Positions 9,287 through 19,194 are shown, counted from the stretch's first letter. The stretch: DNA of 64,000 nucleotides from Vibrio sp. SCSIO 43135 (GCF_023716665.1 NZ_CP071860.1:806001-870000), one strand, 5' to 3'. Numbers and translations: made by a program. The notes: generated by a model from the sequence alone, not told the origin.

Positions 9287-10417
9287 TTAACTGTCGAATA
9301 GAGATAGATATTCACCATAGCCTTCTTTTTCAAGTTGCTCGACAGGGATGAAACGCATCGCTGCTGAATTCATGCAGTAGCGCAAACCTGTTGGTGCTGG
9401 GCCATCTTTAAACACATGACCTAGGTGTGAGTCAGCAAATCGACTTCTTACTTCTGTTCTTGGATAGAGTAAGTGATAATCGGTTTTAGTGACAATGTAA
9501 CCTTCGTTGATAGGTTTGGTGAAGCTAGGCCAGCCAGTACCTGACTTGTATTTGTCAGTCGATGAAAACAGTGGTTCACCAGAGACGATATCAACATAAA
9601 TACCTTCTTGCTTGTTATCCCAGTACTCATTTTTAAACGCGCGCTCAGTTCCTTCTTCCTGTGTTACGTAGTATTGAAGGTCTGTTAACTTAGCCTTGAT
9701 CTGTTTTTCAGAAGGCTTACTGTAGGCTTTAATATTGGCCACTTTGTTTTTGTCATCAATGAGCTGGCGCAGCGTAACTGGGTTTTCTTCTCGATCGTCA
9801 CCGAAGATTTTATCTAGATACTTATCTCGGCCTGAAGCGTATCGGTAATAGTTATAACGAACTTTATTACGTTTGTAGTAATCTTGGTGATAGGCTTCCG
9901 CTGGCCAAAACTTAGTGAATTCAATCAGCTCTGTTTTAAGTGGCTTCTTAAACACACCTAGATCATCAATCTCAGCCATAAATTGTTCTGCAATCTGCTT
10001 TTGTAGTTCATTGTGATAAAACACAGCAGGGCGATAGTGTCGTCCTCTGTCAACAAAAGAGCCTTGATCGTCTGTCGGATCGATATGGCGGAAAAATTGG
10101 TCTAAGACTTGTTCGTATGAAACAACAACTGGATCGAAAGTCACTTTAATGACTTCGATATGCCCAGTCTTACCAGATGAGACTTGTTTATAGGTTGGAT
10201 TTTCGACATCACCGCCAGCATAACCTGAAACGACATCAATCACGCCTTCAAGTTTCTCTAAATCTGATTCGGTACACCAAAAGCACCCACCAGCCAGTGT
10301 TGCGATTTCGATGTCGCTAGAGACAATACGTTCGGAGCCTTTGTCGTCAGCTTGGCTGAAAAGTGAAAGAGCGACAGCAAATAGGGCTACGGGAAATAGA
10401 ATGGCTTTGAATTTCAT
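9287..10417 (-). CDS. msrAB: Secreted MsrA-MsrB fusion, methionine sulfoxide reductase
   Basis: 376 residues. A Sec signal peptide (MKFKAILFPVALFAVALSLFSQA) is followed by an MsrA domain at about 35-200 with catalytic C45 in GGCFWCTE, and an MsrB domain at about 235-370 with catalytic C348 in RYCMNSAAMRF. MsrA reduces the S and MsrB the R epimer of methionine sulfoxide, so the fusion repairs both forms in one polypeptide, here predicted in the periplasm. The usual MsrB zinc CxxC pairs are not evident, which fits a zinc-free MsrB form. Electron supply would need a periplasmic thiol or DsbD-type donor, none of which is nearby. Confidence 0.93.
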   Translation of the reverse strand: MKFKAILFPVALFAVALSLFSQADDKGSERIVSSDIEIATLAGGCFWCTESDLEKLEGVIDVVSGYAGGDVENPTYKQVSSGKTGHIEVIKVTFDPVVVSYEQVLDQFFRHIDPTDDQGSFVDRGRHYRPAVFYHNELQKQIAEQFMAEIDDLGVFKKPLKTELIEFTKFWPAEAYHQDYYKRNKVRYNYYRYASGRDKYLDKIFGDDREENPVTLRQLIDDKNKVANIKAYSKPSEKQIKAKLTDLQYYVTQEEGTERAFKNEYWDNKQEGIYVDIVSGEPLFSSTDKYKSGTGWPSFTKPINEGYIVTKTDYHLLYPRTEVRSRFADSHLGHVFKDGPAPTGLRYCMNSAAMRFIPVEQLEKEGYGEYLSLFDS

Positions 10418-10513
10418 ACCAACCTCGTTAGTTGTGATAACAGCTACTAATAAGAACGAGTTAGATATGAATAAATTTCAAAAAAAGATCACTTTATAAT
10501 ATGAATCACCGCT

Positions 10514-10552
10514 TATAGGGCTAGCGAGGTTGATTTGCTCGCTAGCCCTATT
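10514..10552. terminator. Strong hairpin between fhs and msrAB
   Basis: Arms TAGGGCTAGCGAG (10516-10528) / CTCGCTAGCCCTA (10538-10550), perfectly paired over 13 bp. It lies 3' of fhs on the minus strand but has no T run after it, so it may act as a processing or stabilising hairpin rather than as an intrinsic terminator. Confidence 0.6.
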
Positions 10553-10573
10553 GGTTTAGTTGAGACCGAGGGT

Positions 10574-12322
10574 TTAACTGAGACCGATGATATTTCCTTC
10601 ATCGTCTAAATCGAGGTTCATAAAAGCAGGCTTCTCAGGCAAACCTGGCATCGTCATGACGTTGCCACACAGCGCATAGACGAATCCAGCCCCAGCACAT
10701 AATTTGAGTTCTCGAATAGGCACATCAAACCCTTGCGGCGCACCTTTTATTGAACCGTCGGTAGAAATCGAAAGGGGAGTTTTGGCTAAACAAACGGCGA
10801 GGTTATCAAATCCATTTTGTTTGAATTGCTCGAGTTGTTTGGTTGCTTTATAGCTAAGAGTAATGCCTCTAGCACCGTAACCACCCTCAGCAACGCTCAT
10901 GAGCTTTTCTTCAAGTGTTTGGGAGAGTTGGTACAATGGCTTGAACTCGACCTCTTGTTGGCATTGCTCTACCACCTTACGAGCTAGTGCAATTGTACCT
11001 TCTCCACCTTGTGCAAAGCCTTCGCTGATTTCAACTTCAACGTTACTCGGAAGTGCTTCAATCATTGATTTCAGCTGCTCGAGTTCATTTTGATCATCTT
11101 GAGGGAATCGGTTTATCGCCACAACAGCAGGCACGCCGTACTTATTGACGTTATTGATATGCCACTTTAAGTTTTCGAAGCCTTGCGTAAGCGCATCCAA
11201 ATCTGGCTCAAAAATAGAATCTGGGATCGGTTGGCCAGGTTTAAGATCATAACAGCCTGAGTTCGCCTTAAGGCCACGTAAAGTAGCAACAATCACGGCG
11301 CAGTCTGGCGCTTTGCCAGAAGCTTGAGCTTTGATATTGCATGCTTTTTCAAAGCCCATATCAGAGCCAAAGCCGCCTTCAGTCACGGTGAAGTCACACA
11401 ACTTGGTCGCAATGTCATCAGCAATGATGGAAGAGTTGCCATGCGCAATGTTTGCAAATGGGCCCGCGTGAATGAGTGTTGGGACGCCTTCAAGAGTCTG
11501 CATTAACGTAGGCTCAATGGCGTTTTTCATGCTTACAGCCATTGCTCCAGCAACTTGCAAATCTTCGGTCGTCACTGGGTTACCGTGAATATTGTAAGCG
11601 ACCACGATACGGCCAATTCGAGCGCGTAAATCTTTCAAATCGGTTGCGAGAGCTAAAATAGCCATTAACTCTGATGCTGCAGATATATCGAAACCGTCTT
11701 CACGTTCAAAGCCATTAACGGTTTTGTTTACTTCGTTTTTGCCAATGGTCACCATGCGTAACGCACGGTCGTTGTGGTCGAGTACGCGTTTCCAAACCAC
11801 ATTGTTCGAATCGATCTTGAGGGCTTTCATCCCAGTACGCTTTTCGAAATCGGCGTAACCCAGCCTTTGTTCGTGGTAAATACGCGCATCAATGGCTGCT
11901 GAGGCCAAATTGTGACCCGCTGTTACAGCATGAATATCGCCTGTTAGGTGTAGGTTTAGTTCATCCATAGGGGCGACTTGTGAGTAGCCACCGCCTGCAG
12001 CACCGCCTTTAACACCAAATACAGGCCCCATAGAGGGTTGCCTAATACATGCCGCAACAGAGTGGTTAAGCTTTTTGAGCCCTTGAGCAAGGCCGATAGT
12101 GGTGACAGTCTTACCTTCACCAAGCGGCGTCGGAGTAATGGCTGTGATGACAATTAACTTGCCTGAAGCTGAATCTTGTAGGCGCTTTAGGCTTGATAGC
12201 GATAGCTTGGCTTTATACTTGCCTTGGGAATGAAACTCTTCCGGTTGAAGACCTAACTCAGAGGCAACTTGGGTGATTGGTTTTAAATCTGCCTGACGAC
12301 AAATTTCTATATCTTGTAGCAT
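10574..12322 (-). CDS. fhs: Formate-tetrahydrofolate ligase Fhs
   Basis: 582 residues, typical length. It makes 10-formyl-tetrahydrofolate from formate, ATP and THF, feeding purine and formyl-Met-tRNA synthesis. The P-loop TPTPLGEGKT lies near residue 65. Other family blocks are RQPSMGPVFGVKGGAAGGGYSQV, the VVWKRVLDHNDRALR block and FANIAHGNSSIIAD. No partner gene (folD, purU) is adjacent. The 179 bp upstream contain no riboswitch structure that I could recognise. Confidence 0.95.
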   Translation of the reverse strand: MLQDIEICRQADLKPITQVASELGLQPEEFHSQGKYKAKLSLSSLKRLQDSASGKLIVITAITPTPLGEGKTVTTIGLAQGLKKLNHSVAACIRQPSMGPVFGVKGGAAGGGYSQVAPMDELNLHLTGDIHAVTAGHNLASAAIDARIYHEQRLGYADFEKRTGMKALKIDSNNVVWKRVLDHNDRALRMVTIGKNEVNKTVNGFEREDGFDISAASELMAILALATDLKDLRARIGRIVVAYNIHGNPVTTEDLQVAGAMAVSMKNAIEPTLMQTLEGVPTLIHAGPFANIAHGNSSIIADDIATKLCDFTVTEGGFGSDMGFEKACNIKAQASGKAPDCAVIVATLRGLKANSGCYDLKPGQPIPDSIFEPDLDALTQGFENLKWHINNVNKYGVPAVVAINRFPQDDQNELEQLKSMIEALPSNVEVEISEGFAQGGEGTIALARKVVEQCQQEVEFKPLYQLSQTLEEKLMSVAEGGYGARGITLSYKATKQLEQFKQNGFDNLAVCLAKTPLSISTDGSIKGAPQGFDVPIRELKLCAGAGFVYALCGNVMTMPGLPEKPAFMNLDLDDEGNIIGLS

Positions 12323-12501
12323 AAAACCCTCGCGAATAACCGTAAATATAGTGAGGAAAACGTTTGCGTCAGGATGATAGCGTTATTTTATCTGTTGTAA
12401 AGGGCTATTTGACGTAGTGTTTGTATGGTTATGTTATCAGGTTACAAGTAGTGTGGAGTTGATGTGCTTCAATCTTGATGAAATTGATGCTGGTGGATTG
12501 A

Positions 12502-13146
12502 TCAAAAACCATAGGATCGTTCGATGAGGGCGTATGCGGACATTGTGATAAGTAATTGTGCCGTATAGTAGGTCACCATAATTACATGTTGCGAAAAACG
12601 GGATGAGGAACGGAATCTGTCGATGGCTAACACTAGATCAGAAAGCATGAATAAACATGCACCGACGAGAGCGGTCGCTGATGAAGGAGTACTGCCTGTC
12701 AGACGATACTCAATTGCGGCCCATGTCATAGCTAGGATAACGGTGACATAAGCGGCGACTGGAAGTTTCATTTCACCTAGATCGGGCAATAGCAGCAAGT
12801 ACACGATCACGCCAAGGCTAATTAGTAGTCCTAGTACCCAAATTGTTACCGCCCCATCTAATTGCTGATGGAAGGCGACGAAATAGGCAATGTGAGCGAG
12901 AAGAAATGAGCTAAGGCCTTGAATAAACTTATCTTTAGGATGCATGAGAAAGACATCACCAAGTGCAGATAAAGTCAGCCCTGATATAACAAAATAGACG
13001 TATGTAGGCAGCTCTGGGCCTTTAAAGACCAGCGAACCAATCATCAGTAAGATAGGCAGTGGTTTAGAAAGATAGAATAGCCAACGCGGCCCATTGTTGA
13101 TTGAGACGATATGAATAGCAGCGATAAGCGTAATCAACAACCACAT
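12502..13146 (-). CDS. YhhN/TMEM86 family membrane protein (lysoplasmalogenase-like)
   Basis: 214 residues with about eight hydrophobic segments and the YhhN family landmarks: an early KPLPILLMI segment, then LSALGDVFLMHPKDKFIQGLSSFLLAHIAYFVAF and a late GACLFMLSDLVLAIDRF. The conserved acidic residues in GDVF and SDLVLAIDRF are those proposed as catalytic. Characterised relatives hydrolyse the vinyl-ether bond of lysoplasmalogens; whether this bacterial protein does so is an inference. It lies downstream of the alcohol dehydrogenase gene but behind a strong terminator. Confidence 0.8.
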   Translation of the reverse strand: MWLLITLIAAIHIVSINNGPRWLFYLSKPLPILLMIGSLVFKGPELPTYVYFVISGLTLSALGDVFLMHPKDKFIQGLSSFLLAHIAYFVAFHQQLDGAVTIWVLGLLISLGVIVYLLLLPDLGEMKLPVAAYVTVILAMTWAAIEYRLTGSTPSSATALVGACLFMLSDLVLAIDRFRSSSRFSQHVIMVTYYTAQLLITMSAYALIERSYGF

Positions 13147-13175
13147 GTAAGCGAATAATCCTACAGAATAGATAC

Positions 13176-13208
13176 AAAAACAGCGCTTGGAGTAAGCGCT
13201 GTTTTATT
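13176..13208 (-). terminator. Terminator of the alcohol dehydrogenase gene
   Basis: Perfect stem AAAACAGCGCTT / AAGCGCTGTTTT (13177-13188 and 13194-13205). The T run lies on the minus-strand transcript. Confidence 0.9.
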
Positions 13209-13262
13209 CTAACTAAATGTAAACTTTATGCGACTGTTATTCTCATCTATGAGAGAAAACTG

Positions 13263-14411
13263 TTAAGCGATCGCTTCAGTTAAAATCTCACGGCTCTTTT
13301 CTAACGTAATAGATTGGTTTTCACCGAGTACTACCATGCCGTGTTGAGTCAGTTGATCAATGACTGCATCAATTGCTGCTGCCTTATCATTGCCGTGCTC
13401 GGTCAGTTTAGTCGGAACATTTAACTGTAGGTAGAACTGTTCGATAGCATCAATAGTGCGCTCTGCTAGGTCTTCAGACTTGTCTAATCCAAATACGTTA
13501 ACGCCCATTTGTTCAAGTTTAGCGCGTTTGTATTGAAGTTGATTACGCAGGAGTGACGGTTGAACGATCGCTAGAGAGCGAGCGTGATCAACGTGCCATA
13601 GCGCAGTGAGCTCGTGACCGATCATATGCGTAGCCCAGTCTTGTGGAACGCCGCTGCCGATTAAACCGTTTAGAGCTTGGTTCGCTGACCACATGAGATT
13701 CGCGCGCCATTCGTCGTTGTCGCGTTGCTCAAACTGCTCACCGAGTGATTTTAAGCTACGAAGGAGAGTCTCAGCATAGCCATCTTGTACCATCGCATTG
13801 GTTGGTAGCGTTAGGTATTGTTCACATACGTGTACCCAAGCGTCGACAATACCGTTGATAAGCTGCTTTTCAGGTAGAGACTTCATTACATCTGGATCAA
13901 GCACAGCAAATTTAGGTTGTACCGCTGGTGCTAGAAATGCAAGTTTGTCTTGCGTTTCAGCTTTGGTGATCACTGCGCCCATGTTGGACTCAGAACCTGT
14001 TGCGGGTAGCGTTAGAATTGCACCGATCGGTGTCGCATCTGTTACCTGATGATCGCCCGTTAGAATATCCCAACCTTCGCCATCATATTTCGCTGCTGCT
14101 GCAACGTATTTAGAGCCGTCAATGACTGAACCACCGCCAACAGCAAGGATGTAGTCGATACCATCTTGTTTCACGATAGCCACGGCTTTGTCGAGCGTTT
14201 CTTTGGTTGGGTTAGGTTCTACACCTGAAAACTCTTGCCACGTGTGAGATTCTAGCGCCTTAGCGACTTGGTCATAAACACCGTTGGATTTGATTGAACC
14301 GCCACCATAGATAACTAAGACTTTTTCAGTCGTTGGAATAGACGATGCGACAGTCTCAATTTGACCTTGACCGAAGTGAATTTGAGTTGGGTTAACGTAC
14401 GAGAATTTCAT
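13263..14411 (-). CDS. Iron-containing alcohol dehydrogenase, YqhD-like
   Basis: 382 residues of the group III metal-dependent alcohol dehydrogenases. The N-terminal NADP-binding block YGGGSIKSNGVYDQV matches the GGGS-x-K pattern of NADPH-preferring YqhD. The second nucleotide motif is VGGGSVIDGSKYVA. Metal ligands are expected at the Asp and His of DAWVHVCEQ and the two His of MIGHELTALWHVDHA. YqhD reduces short-chain and lipid-peroxidation aldehydes. A divergent AraC regulator 207 bp away mirrors the yqhC-yqhD arrangement of E. coli, which supports an aldehyde-stress role. Confidence 0.88.
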   Translation of the reverse strand: MKFSYVNPTQIHFGQGQIETVASSIPTTEKVLVIYGGGSIKSNGVYDQVAKALESHTWQEFSGVEPNPTKETLDKAVAIVKQDGIDYILAVGGGSVIDGSKYVAAAAKYDGEGWDILTGDHQVTDATPIGAILTLPATGSESNMGAVITKAETQDKLAFLAPAVQPKFAVLDPDVMKSLPEKQLINGIVDAWVHVCEQYLTLPTNAMVQDGYAETLLRSLKSLGEQFEQRDNDEWRANLMWSANQALNGLIGSGVPQDWATHMIGHELTALWHVDHARSLAIVQPSLLRNQLQYKRAKLEQMGVNVFGLDKSEDLAERTIDAIEQFYLQLNVPTKLTEHGNDKAAAIDAVIDQLTQHGMVVLGENQSITLEKSREILTEAIA

Positions 14412-14618
14412 TATTTGAACCTCTTGCTTCCAGTGGATGGGCTTTGTTGTTATGCCTTATTTACGCGCCGTGCTGTAAATCTGAGCGGTAAATAAATTCT
14501 ATGTTGTGCATATTAGTATTGAAAACTGAGTCATTAAAGGCTGATTTGTGGAATTTACTTGCCTATTTCTACATGCTTGGTATTTTGAATACTTCGTTCC
14601 AACCAGAAAAGATCACCA

Positions 14619-15503
14619 ATGAAATTACAGCAGGCAATGCAACGATACGCCGATACCGCAGGGTTAAATGAACTGGAGGGGGTGTGTGAAACCCAGCTTC
14701 CGGGTGTGTGGTTTTATCGCAGCAGCCAAGGTAATAAGCGCCAGCCATTTGTCTATCAATCTGGGATCATCATTCTTGGCCAAGGTAAAAAACACATTCA
14801 CATGGGCGACAATGCGGTGAAATACGGGGAAGGTGACTACCTTGTCGTTGGTGTCCCTATGCCATTGGAGTGTGAAGCGTTTCCAGAAGAAGACAAACCT
14901 CTGCTCGGTATTTCGATTGATATTCCGGCGACTCTGCTACACAAATTAGTTAATTCACTGGAAAAGATGTCAGTGGAATGTACACCAGTTAAAGAGCACA
15001 AGGCTTGCGGGTTAGAGTCGGTATCTATGGATGAAGCCATGCTTGATTGCTGTACTCGATTGGTGAATGCGCTGTGTGATCGCGCAGAAACAGAAATTTT
15101 AGGGCACTCAATCATTGAAGAGCTCGTCTATCGTGCATTGAGAAGTCCAAAAGGGCACATCTTATTTGAGTTAGCGCACCAAGAAGGTCAGTATGCTCGA
15201 ATTGCCAAAGCACTGAGTAAAGTACACAGTAACTATGATGAAGTGTTGACGGTTCAGTCTTTGGCCGAAGAAGCCAGCATGAGTGTGTCTGCGTTCCATT
15301 CCGCTTTTCGCGCAGTAACACTTGAATCACCTTTGCAATACATCAAAAAAGTCAGGCTCACACGAGCTAAAGAGCTTATCCATGGCGAGGGAAGACGAGT
15401 CAGCGATGCCGCTAGGATGGTTGGTTACAGCAGCTCTTCTCAGTTCAGCCGTGAATACAAAAGGCACTTTAATGAGACTCCGAAAGGGATGAAAGCGAGT
15501 TGA
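14619..15503 (+). CDS. AraC-family transcriptional regulator (YqhC-like)
   Basis: 294 residues. The N-terminal part (about 15-165) is an AraC_N-type cupin sensor (VYQSGIIILGQGKKHIHMGDNAVKYGEGDYLVVGVPMPLECEA). The C-terminal part (about 190-290) has two helix-turn-helix motifs: VQSLAEEASMSVSAFHSAFRAV and RVSDAARMVGYSSSSQFSREYKRHF. It is divergent from the YqhD-like dehydrogenase gene. In E. coli the AraC-type YqhC activates yqhD in response to aldehydes, so the same job is inferred here. Confidence 0.87.
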   Translation: MKLQQAMQRYADTAGLNELEGVCETQLPGVWFYRSSQGNKRQPFVYQSGIIILGQGKKHIHMGDNAVKYGEGDYLVVGVPMPLECEAFPEEDKPLLGISIDIPATLLHKLVNSLEKMSVECTPVKEHKACGLESVSMDEAMLDCCTRLVNALCDRAETEILGHSIIEELVYRALRSPKGHILFELAHQEGQYARIAKALSKVHSNYDEVLTVQSLAEEASMSVSAFHSAFRAVTLESPLQYIKKVRLTRAKELIHGEGRRVSDAARMVGYSSSSQFSREYKRHFNETPKGMKAS

Positions 15504-15872
15504 TTGAAAAGGGGAAAGAAATTCCTACAAGATTACTGTTTTATAACAATCAGCATTTCTGCATACTATGTTTAACCCCTATAGAGATCTAGTCAGTCTC
15601 TGGTAACTGAGCCCATATTTTATTTTGAAATATGGGCTTTTTTACGTTCGTTTCTTTCTCAAAATTTGGTTATTGATGCAAAATAAGTAGCCTTATGTTG
15701 CATTCATGTAGCAGAGAATTGCGAGTGATTGTATAAAATATACAAATGAAATCACGCAATTTAAAGATCTTTCCTATGGTTTCTTCGGGCTGGATTTTAA
15801 GTCTAATGACACTTCGAGCTCACTAGATTTTATTTCACTAACAACGTCGAAACTACAAAGGAACGAGCAATT
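15504..15872. promoter_or_regulatory. Intergenic region before chitinase, with nested palindrome
   Basis: 369 bp without a gene. It holds the AraC-gene terminator (15610-15643) and, at 15718-15760, a nested inverted repeat: outer arms ATTGCG-A-GTGATT and AATCACGCAAT surround an inner GTATA-AAA-TATAC. The palindrome sits about 113 bp before the chitinase ATG and could be an operator; no known consensus was recognised. Confidence 0.45.
15610..15643 (+). terminator. Terminator after AraC regulator
   Basis: Perfect stem AGCCCATATTT / AAATATGGGCT (15610-15620 and 15628-15638) followed by T residues. Confidence 0.92.
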
Positions 15873-18800
15873 ATGCTTATAACCAAAGGAAAGGTCGGGC
15901 AAGGGGTCTTTACCCTCAGCACTCTGACCGCATCGTGCCTAATCGCTTTCAATAGCTACGCAGCAGTTGACTGTAGTAACTTGCCTATTTGGGATTCAGG
16001 AACGGTTTATACAGGAGGTGATCAAGTACAACACCTAGATACAGCGTATAAAGCGAATTATTGGACACAGAACAACAACCCTATAGATTTTTCTGGGGAT
16101 TATGCGCATTGGTCAGTGGTTGATAGCTGTTCAACTACGGGTGGTGGTACCAACGAACTACCTGTCGCTACGTTAACTTCGCCCCAGATGTCAGATTCCA
16201 TTGTTGAGGGTGACACTGTCACTATATCCGCGTCAGCTTCAGACAGTGATGGCACCGTAAGCCGAGTTGAATTCCTAGTTAATGGCGTATTAGTCGGTCA
16301 GTCAACTTCGTCGCCATATTCTACCAGTTGGACTGCTGTCGCTGGTACACAGCTGTTTAGTGTCGTAGCGTACGACGATCAAAATGCAGCCAGCAACGAG
16401 AGTTCTCTTTCTCTGAATGTTGAAACAAGCGGGCCAGTCAATGTGCCACCGGTCGTAGATGTGTCGGTTTCTACTACAAGTGTCGAAGTAGGCGAAGTGG
16501 TTTCGTTAACCGCAAATGCTTCCGACAGTGATGGGAGCATAGAAAAAGTCGACTTTTTTGTTGCTGGATCATTAGTCGGTACGGTGGCTACAGCGCCTTA
16601 CACCTTTAACTATACAACGTCTAAAGTGGGGGCCTTGGCTGTTTACGCTAAAGCAACGGATGATCGTGGTGCGACTACTGATTCATCGGCGACAACGCTT
16701 ACTGTAAACGGATTGCCAACGACTGCTAATTGTCGACCAGATGGCCTTTATCAAACTGAGGGGGTCAATGTACCTTACTGTACCGTCTATGATGAAGAAG
16801 GTCGCGAGCTCATGGGAGCCGATCATCCACGACGTGTTATTGGTTACTTCACGAGTTGGCGCGCAGGTGACGACCCACAAGCAGCATACTTAGTAAAAGA
16901 CATTCCATGGGAACAGCTAACACACATTAACTATGCGTTCGTAAGTATTGGGGCTGACGGTAAAGCCAACATCGGTGATGTGAATGATCCAGAGAATGCG
17001 GCAATAGGAAAAGAGTGGGCTGGAGTGGAAGTCGATCCGGCACTTGGCTTCAAAGGGCATTTTGGTGCATTGGCGACTGCGAAACAAAAGCATGGTGTAA
17101 AAACGCTTATTTCGATCGGTGGCTGGGCTGAAACTGGCGGTCATTTTGCCAGTGATGGTACTAGAGTTGCAGATGGTGGCTTTTATACGATGACCACTAA
17201 TGCAGACGGTTCTATCAACCACCAAGGCATCGAAACATTCGCCACTTCAGCGGTTGAAATGATGCGCCAATACAAATTTGATGGATTAGACATCGACTAC
17301 GAATACCCAACTTCAATGGCGGGTGCGGGTAACCCTTACGATAAAGACTTTATGGAACCACGCCGTAAATATCTATGGGCGTCTTACCAAGAGCTAATGA
17401 AAGTTCTACGCGAAAAAGTGGATCGAGCTTCTGAGCAAGATGGGATTCACTACATGCTGACGATAGCGGCGCCTTCTTCAGGTTACTTGCTCCGTGGTAT
17501 GGAAACGTTCGATGTGACCAAGTATCTCGATTACGTGAACATCATGTCTTATGACTTACATGGCGCTTGGAACGACCATGTGGGACATAACGCTGCGTTG
17601 TTTGATACTGGTAAGGACTCCGAGTTAGCCCAGTGGAACGTATATGGCACAGCGGCTTACGGAGGAATCGGTTATCTGAATACGGATTGGGCGTATCACT
17701 ATTTCCGTGGCTCGATGCCAGCTGGGCGTATCAACATTGGTGTGCCGTACTACACACGCGGCTGGCAAAACGTGACGGGTGGTGAGAATGGTTTGTGGGG
17801 GCGTGCACCTTTACCAAATCAGAACGAATGTGCAGCCGGTACCGGTGAAGGGGAAAAGAATAACTGTGGTTACGGTGCCATGGGTATTGACAACATGTGG
17901 CACGACAAGGATCCAGATGGCAGGGAAATGGGGGCTGGCTCTAACCCAATGTGGCATGCGAAAAACCTTGAGAAAGGCATTTGGGGCTCTTATGCAGCCG
18001 CTTACAATTTAGATCCTATAACCAATCCAATTGTGGGTACCTATACGCGCAACTACGATAGTGTGGCTGTGGCGCCTTGGCTATGGAATGCAGAGAAAAG
18101 TGTATTCTTGTCAACAGAAGATAAAGCGTCTATTAACGTGAAGGCCGACTATGTCATCGATAAAGAAATTGGTGGCATCATGTTCTGGGAACTCGCGGGT
18201 GACTACAACTGTTATACGCTCGATTCAGCGGGCAACCGAACTGGAGTCGATGAATCTGAGCAGGCATGTAATTCGGGCAATGGTGAATATCACATGGGTA
18301 ACACTATGACCAAAGCCATTTACGAGAAGTTTAAGTCGGCAACGCCATATGGTAACAAAGTGGCGACCGGTGCTATTCCTGCTGAAGCGTTAGATATCAC
18401 CGTCACCGTTGGTGGATTCAAAGTGGGCGATCAGAACTACCCAATTAATCCAAAAGTGACCTTTACCAATAATACGGGTCAAGCGCTGCCTGGCGGAACT
18501 GAATTCCAGTTCGATATTCCTGTATCAGCGCCGGACAACGCAAAAGATCAATCTGGTGGCGGCCTTTCCGTAATCGCGTCAGGGCACTCACGCTCAGATA
18601 ACATTGGTGGCTTGGAAGGACCAATGCACAGAGTCGCTTTCTCATTGCCATCATGGAAAGATCTTCCGAATGGTGGGAGTTATGAGCTTGATATGGTGTA
18701 TTACTTGCCGATTTCTGGCCCTGCTAACTACACCGTTAACATAAATGGTGTTGACTACGCATTTAAGTTTGAGCAACCCGATCTGCCAATCGGCGATATT

Positions 18801-19025
18801 TCATCTGGGAATACGGGTGGAGGAGATAATGGCGGAAATACAGGTGGAGGTGATAACGGGGGTTCTTCTGGCACCGTCACAGCATTTGAGCCTGGTGTAA
18901 CTCAGCCAAAGAATGGTGAAACGTACTCGTACAACGACAAATGTTTTACGGCGAAAAACAACCCTGGTAGCTGGGAAACACCAACGCAGTCGAATTGGTT
19001 CTGGGATGAAGTGACTTGTCCATAA
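15873..19025 (+). CDS. Secreted GH18 chitinase with chitin-binding modules
   Basis: 1050 residues. After a signal peptide (about 1-31, ending SYA-A) comes a CBM5/12-type chitin-binding module at about 33-75 (WDSGTVYTGGDQVQHLDTAYKA). Two Ig-like repeats follow, at about 88-185 and 192-282, each with ASDSDG and VEFLV/VDFFV. The GH18 TIM barrel (about 305-800) carries the active-site motif DGLDIDYE with D470, D473, D475 and acid/base E477, plus the SIGGW strand. Then come a further beta-rich module (about 820-960), a Gly/Asn linker and a C-terminal CBM5/12-like end (about 1005-1050). It should cleave chitin to oligosaccharides outside the cell. A matS site lies inside the gene at 16210. Confidence 0.94.
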   Translation: MLITKGKVGQGVFTLSTLTASCLIAFNSYAAVDCSNLPIWDSGTVYTGGDQVQHLDTAYKANYWTQNNNPIDFSGDYAHWSVVDSCSTTGGGTNELPVATLTSPQMSDSIVEGDTVTISASASDSDGTVSRVEFLVNGVLVGQSTSSPYSTSWTAVAGTQLFSVVAYDDQNAASNESSLSLNVETSGPVNVPPVVDVSVSTTSVEVGEVVSLTANASDSDGSIEKVDFFVAGSLVGTVATAPYTFNYTTSKVGALAVYAKATDDRGATTDSSATTLTVNGLPTTANCRPDGLYQTEGVNVPYCTVYDEEGRELMGADHPRRVIGYFTSWRAGDDPQAAYLVKDIPWEQLTHINYAFVSIGADGKANIGDVNDPENAAIGKEWAGVEVDPALGFKGHFGALATAKQKHGVKTLISIGGWAETGGHFASDGTRVADGGFYTMTTNADGSINHQGIETFATSAVEMMRQYKFDGLDIDYEYPTSMAGAGNPYDKDFMEPRRKYLWASYQELMKVLREKVDRASEQDGIHYMLTIAAPSSGYLLRGMETFDVTKYLDYVNIMSYDLHGAWNDHVGHNAALFDTGKDSELAQWNVYGTAAYGGIGYLNTDWAYHYFRGSMPAGRINIGVPYYTRGWQNVTGGENGLWGRAPLPNQNECAAGTGEGEKNNCGYGAMGIDNMWHDKDPDGREMGAGSNPMWHAKNLEKGIWGSYAAAYNLDPITNPIVGTYTRNYDSVAVAPWLWNAEKSVFLSTEDKASINVKADYVIDKEIGGIMFWELAGDYNCYTLDSAGNRTGVDESEQACNSGNGEYHMGNTMTKAIYEKFKSATPYGNKVATGAIPAEALDITVTVGGFKVGDQNYPINPKVTFTNNTGQALPGGTEFQFDIPVSAPDNAKDQSGGGLSVIASGHSRSDNIGGLEGPMHRVAFSLPSWKDLPNGGSYELDMVYYLPISGPANYTVNINGVDYAFKFEQPDLPIGDISSGNTGGGDNGGNTGGGDNGGSSGTVTAFEPGVTQPKNGETYSYNDKCFTAKNNPGSWETPTQSNWFWDEVTCP
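16210..16222. other. matS site (MatP-binding), perfect match
   Basis: GTGAC-ACT-GTCAC fits the matS consensus GTGACRNYGTCAC at every position. It lies inside the chitinase gene. MatP organises the terminus macrodomain. Confidence 0.75.
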
Positions 19026-19067
19026 CCTTTACGGTGGTGTGTAATATAGATTGTTAACGCAATTAAG

Positions 19068-19105
19068 AACAGGCCTTAGTCGTCCGACTAAGGCCTGTTT
19101 TTTTC
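19068..19105 (+). terminator. Terminator of chitinase gene
   Basis: 15-bp perfect stem (19068-19082 with 19085-19099, core ACAGGCCTTAGTCG) followed by a run of T. Confidence 0.93.
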
Positions 19106-19194
19106 ATCCATTGAGAATCCAAAACTTTGTTAAGCTTTTGTATTTAAATAAAATCATCCATGGTTACGGTGTAACTATTTGGCCGGGGTTAACT

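Noticed and set aside
9489..9501. One-mismatch matS at 9489 (also 32377 and 37098)
   Set aside because: About one such near-match in two windows is expected by chance, so these are not listed as sites.
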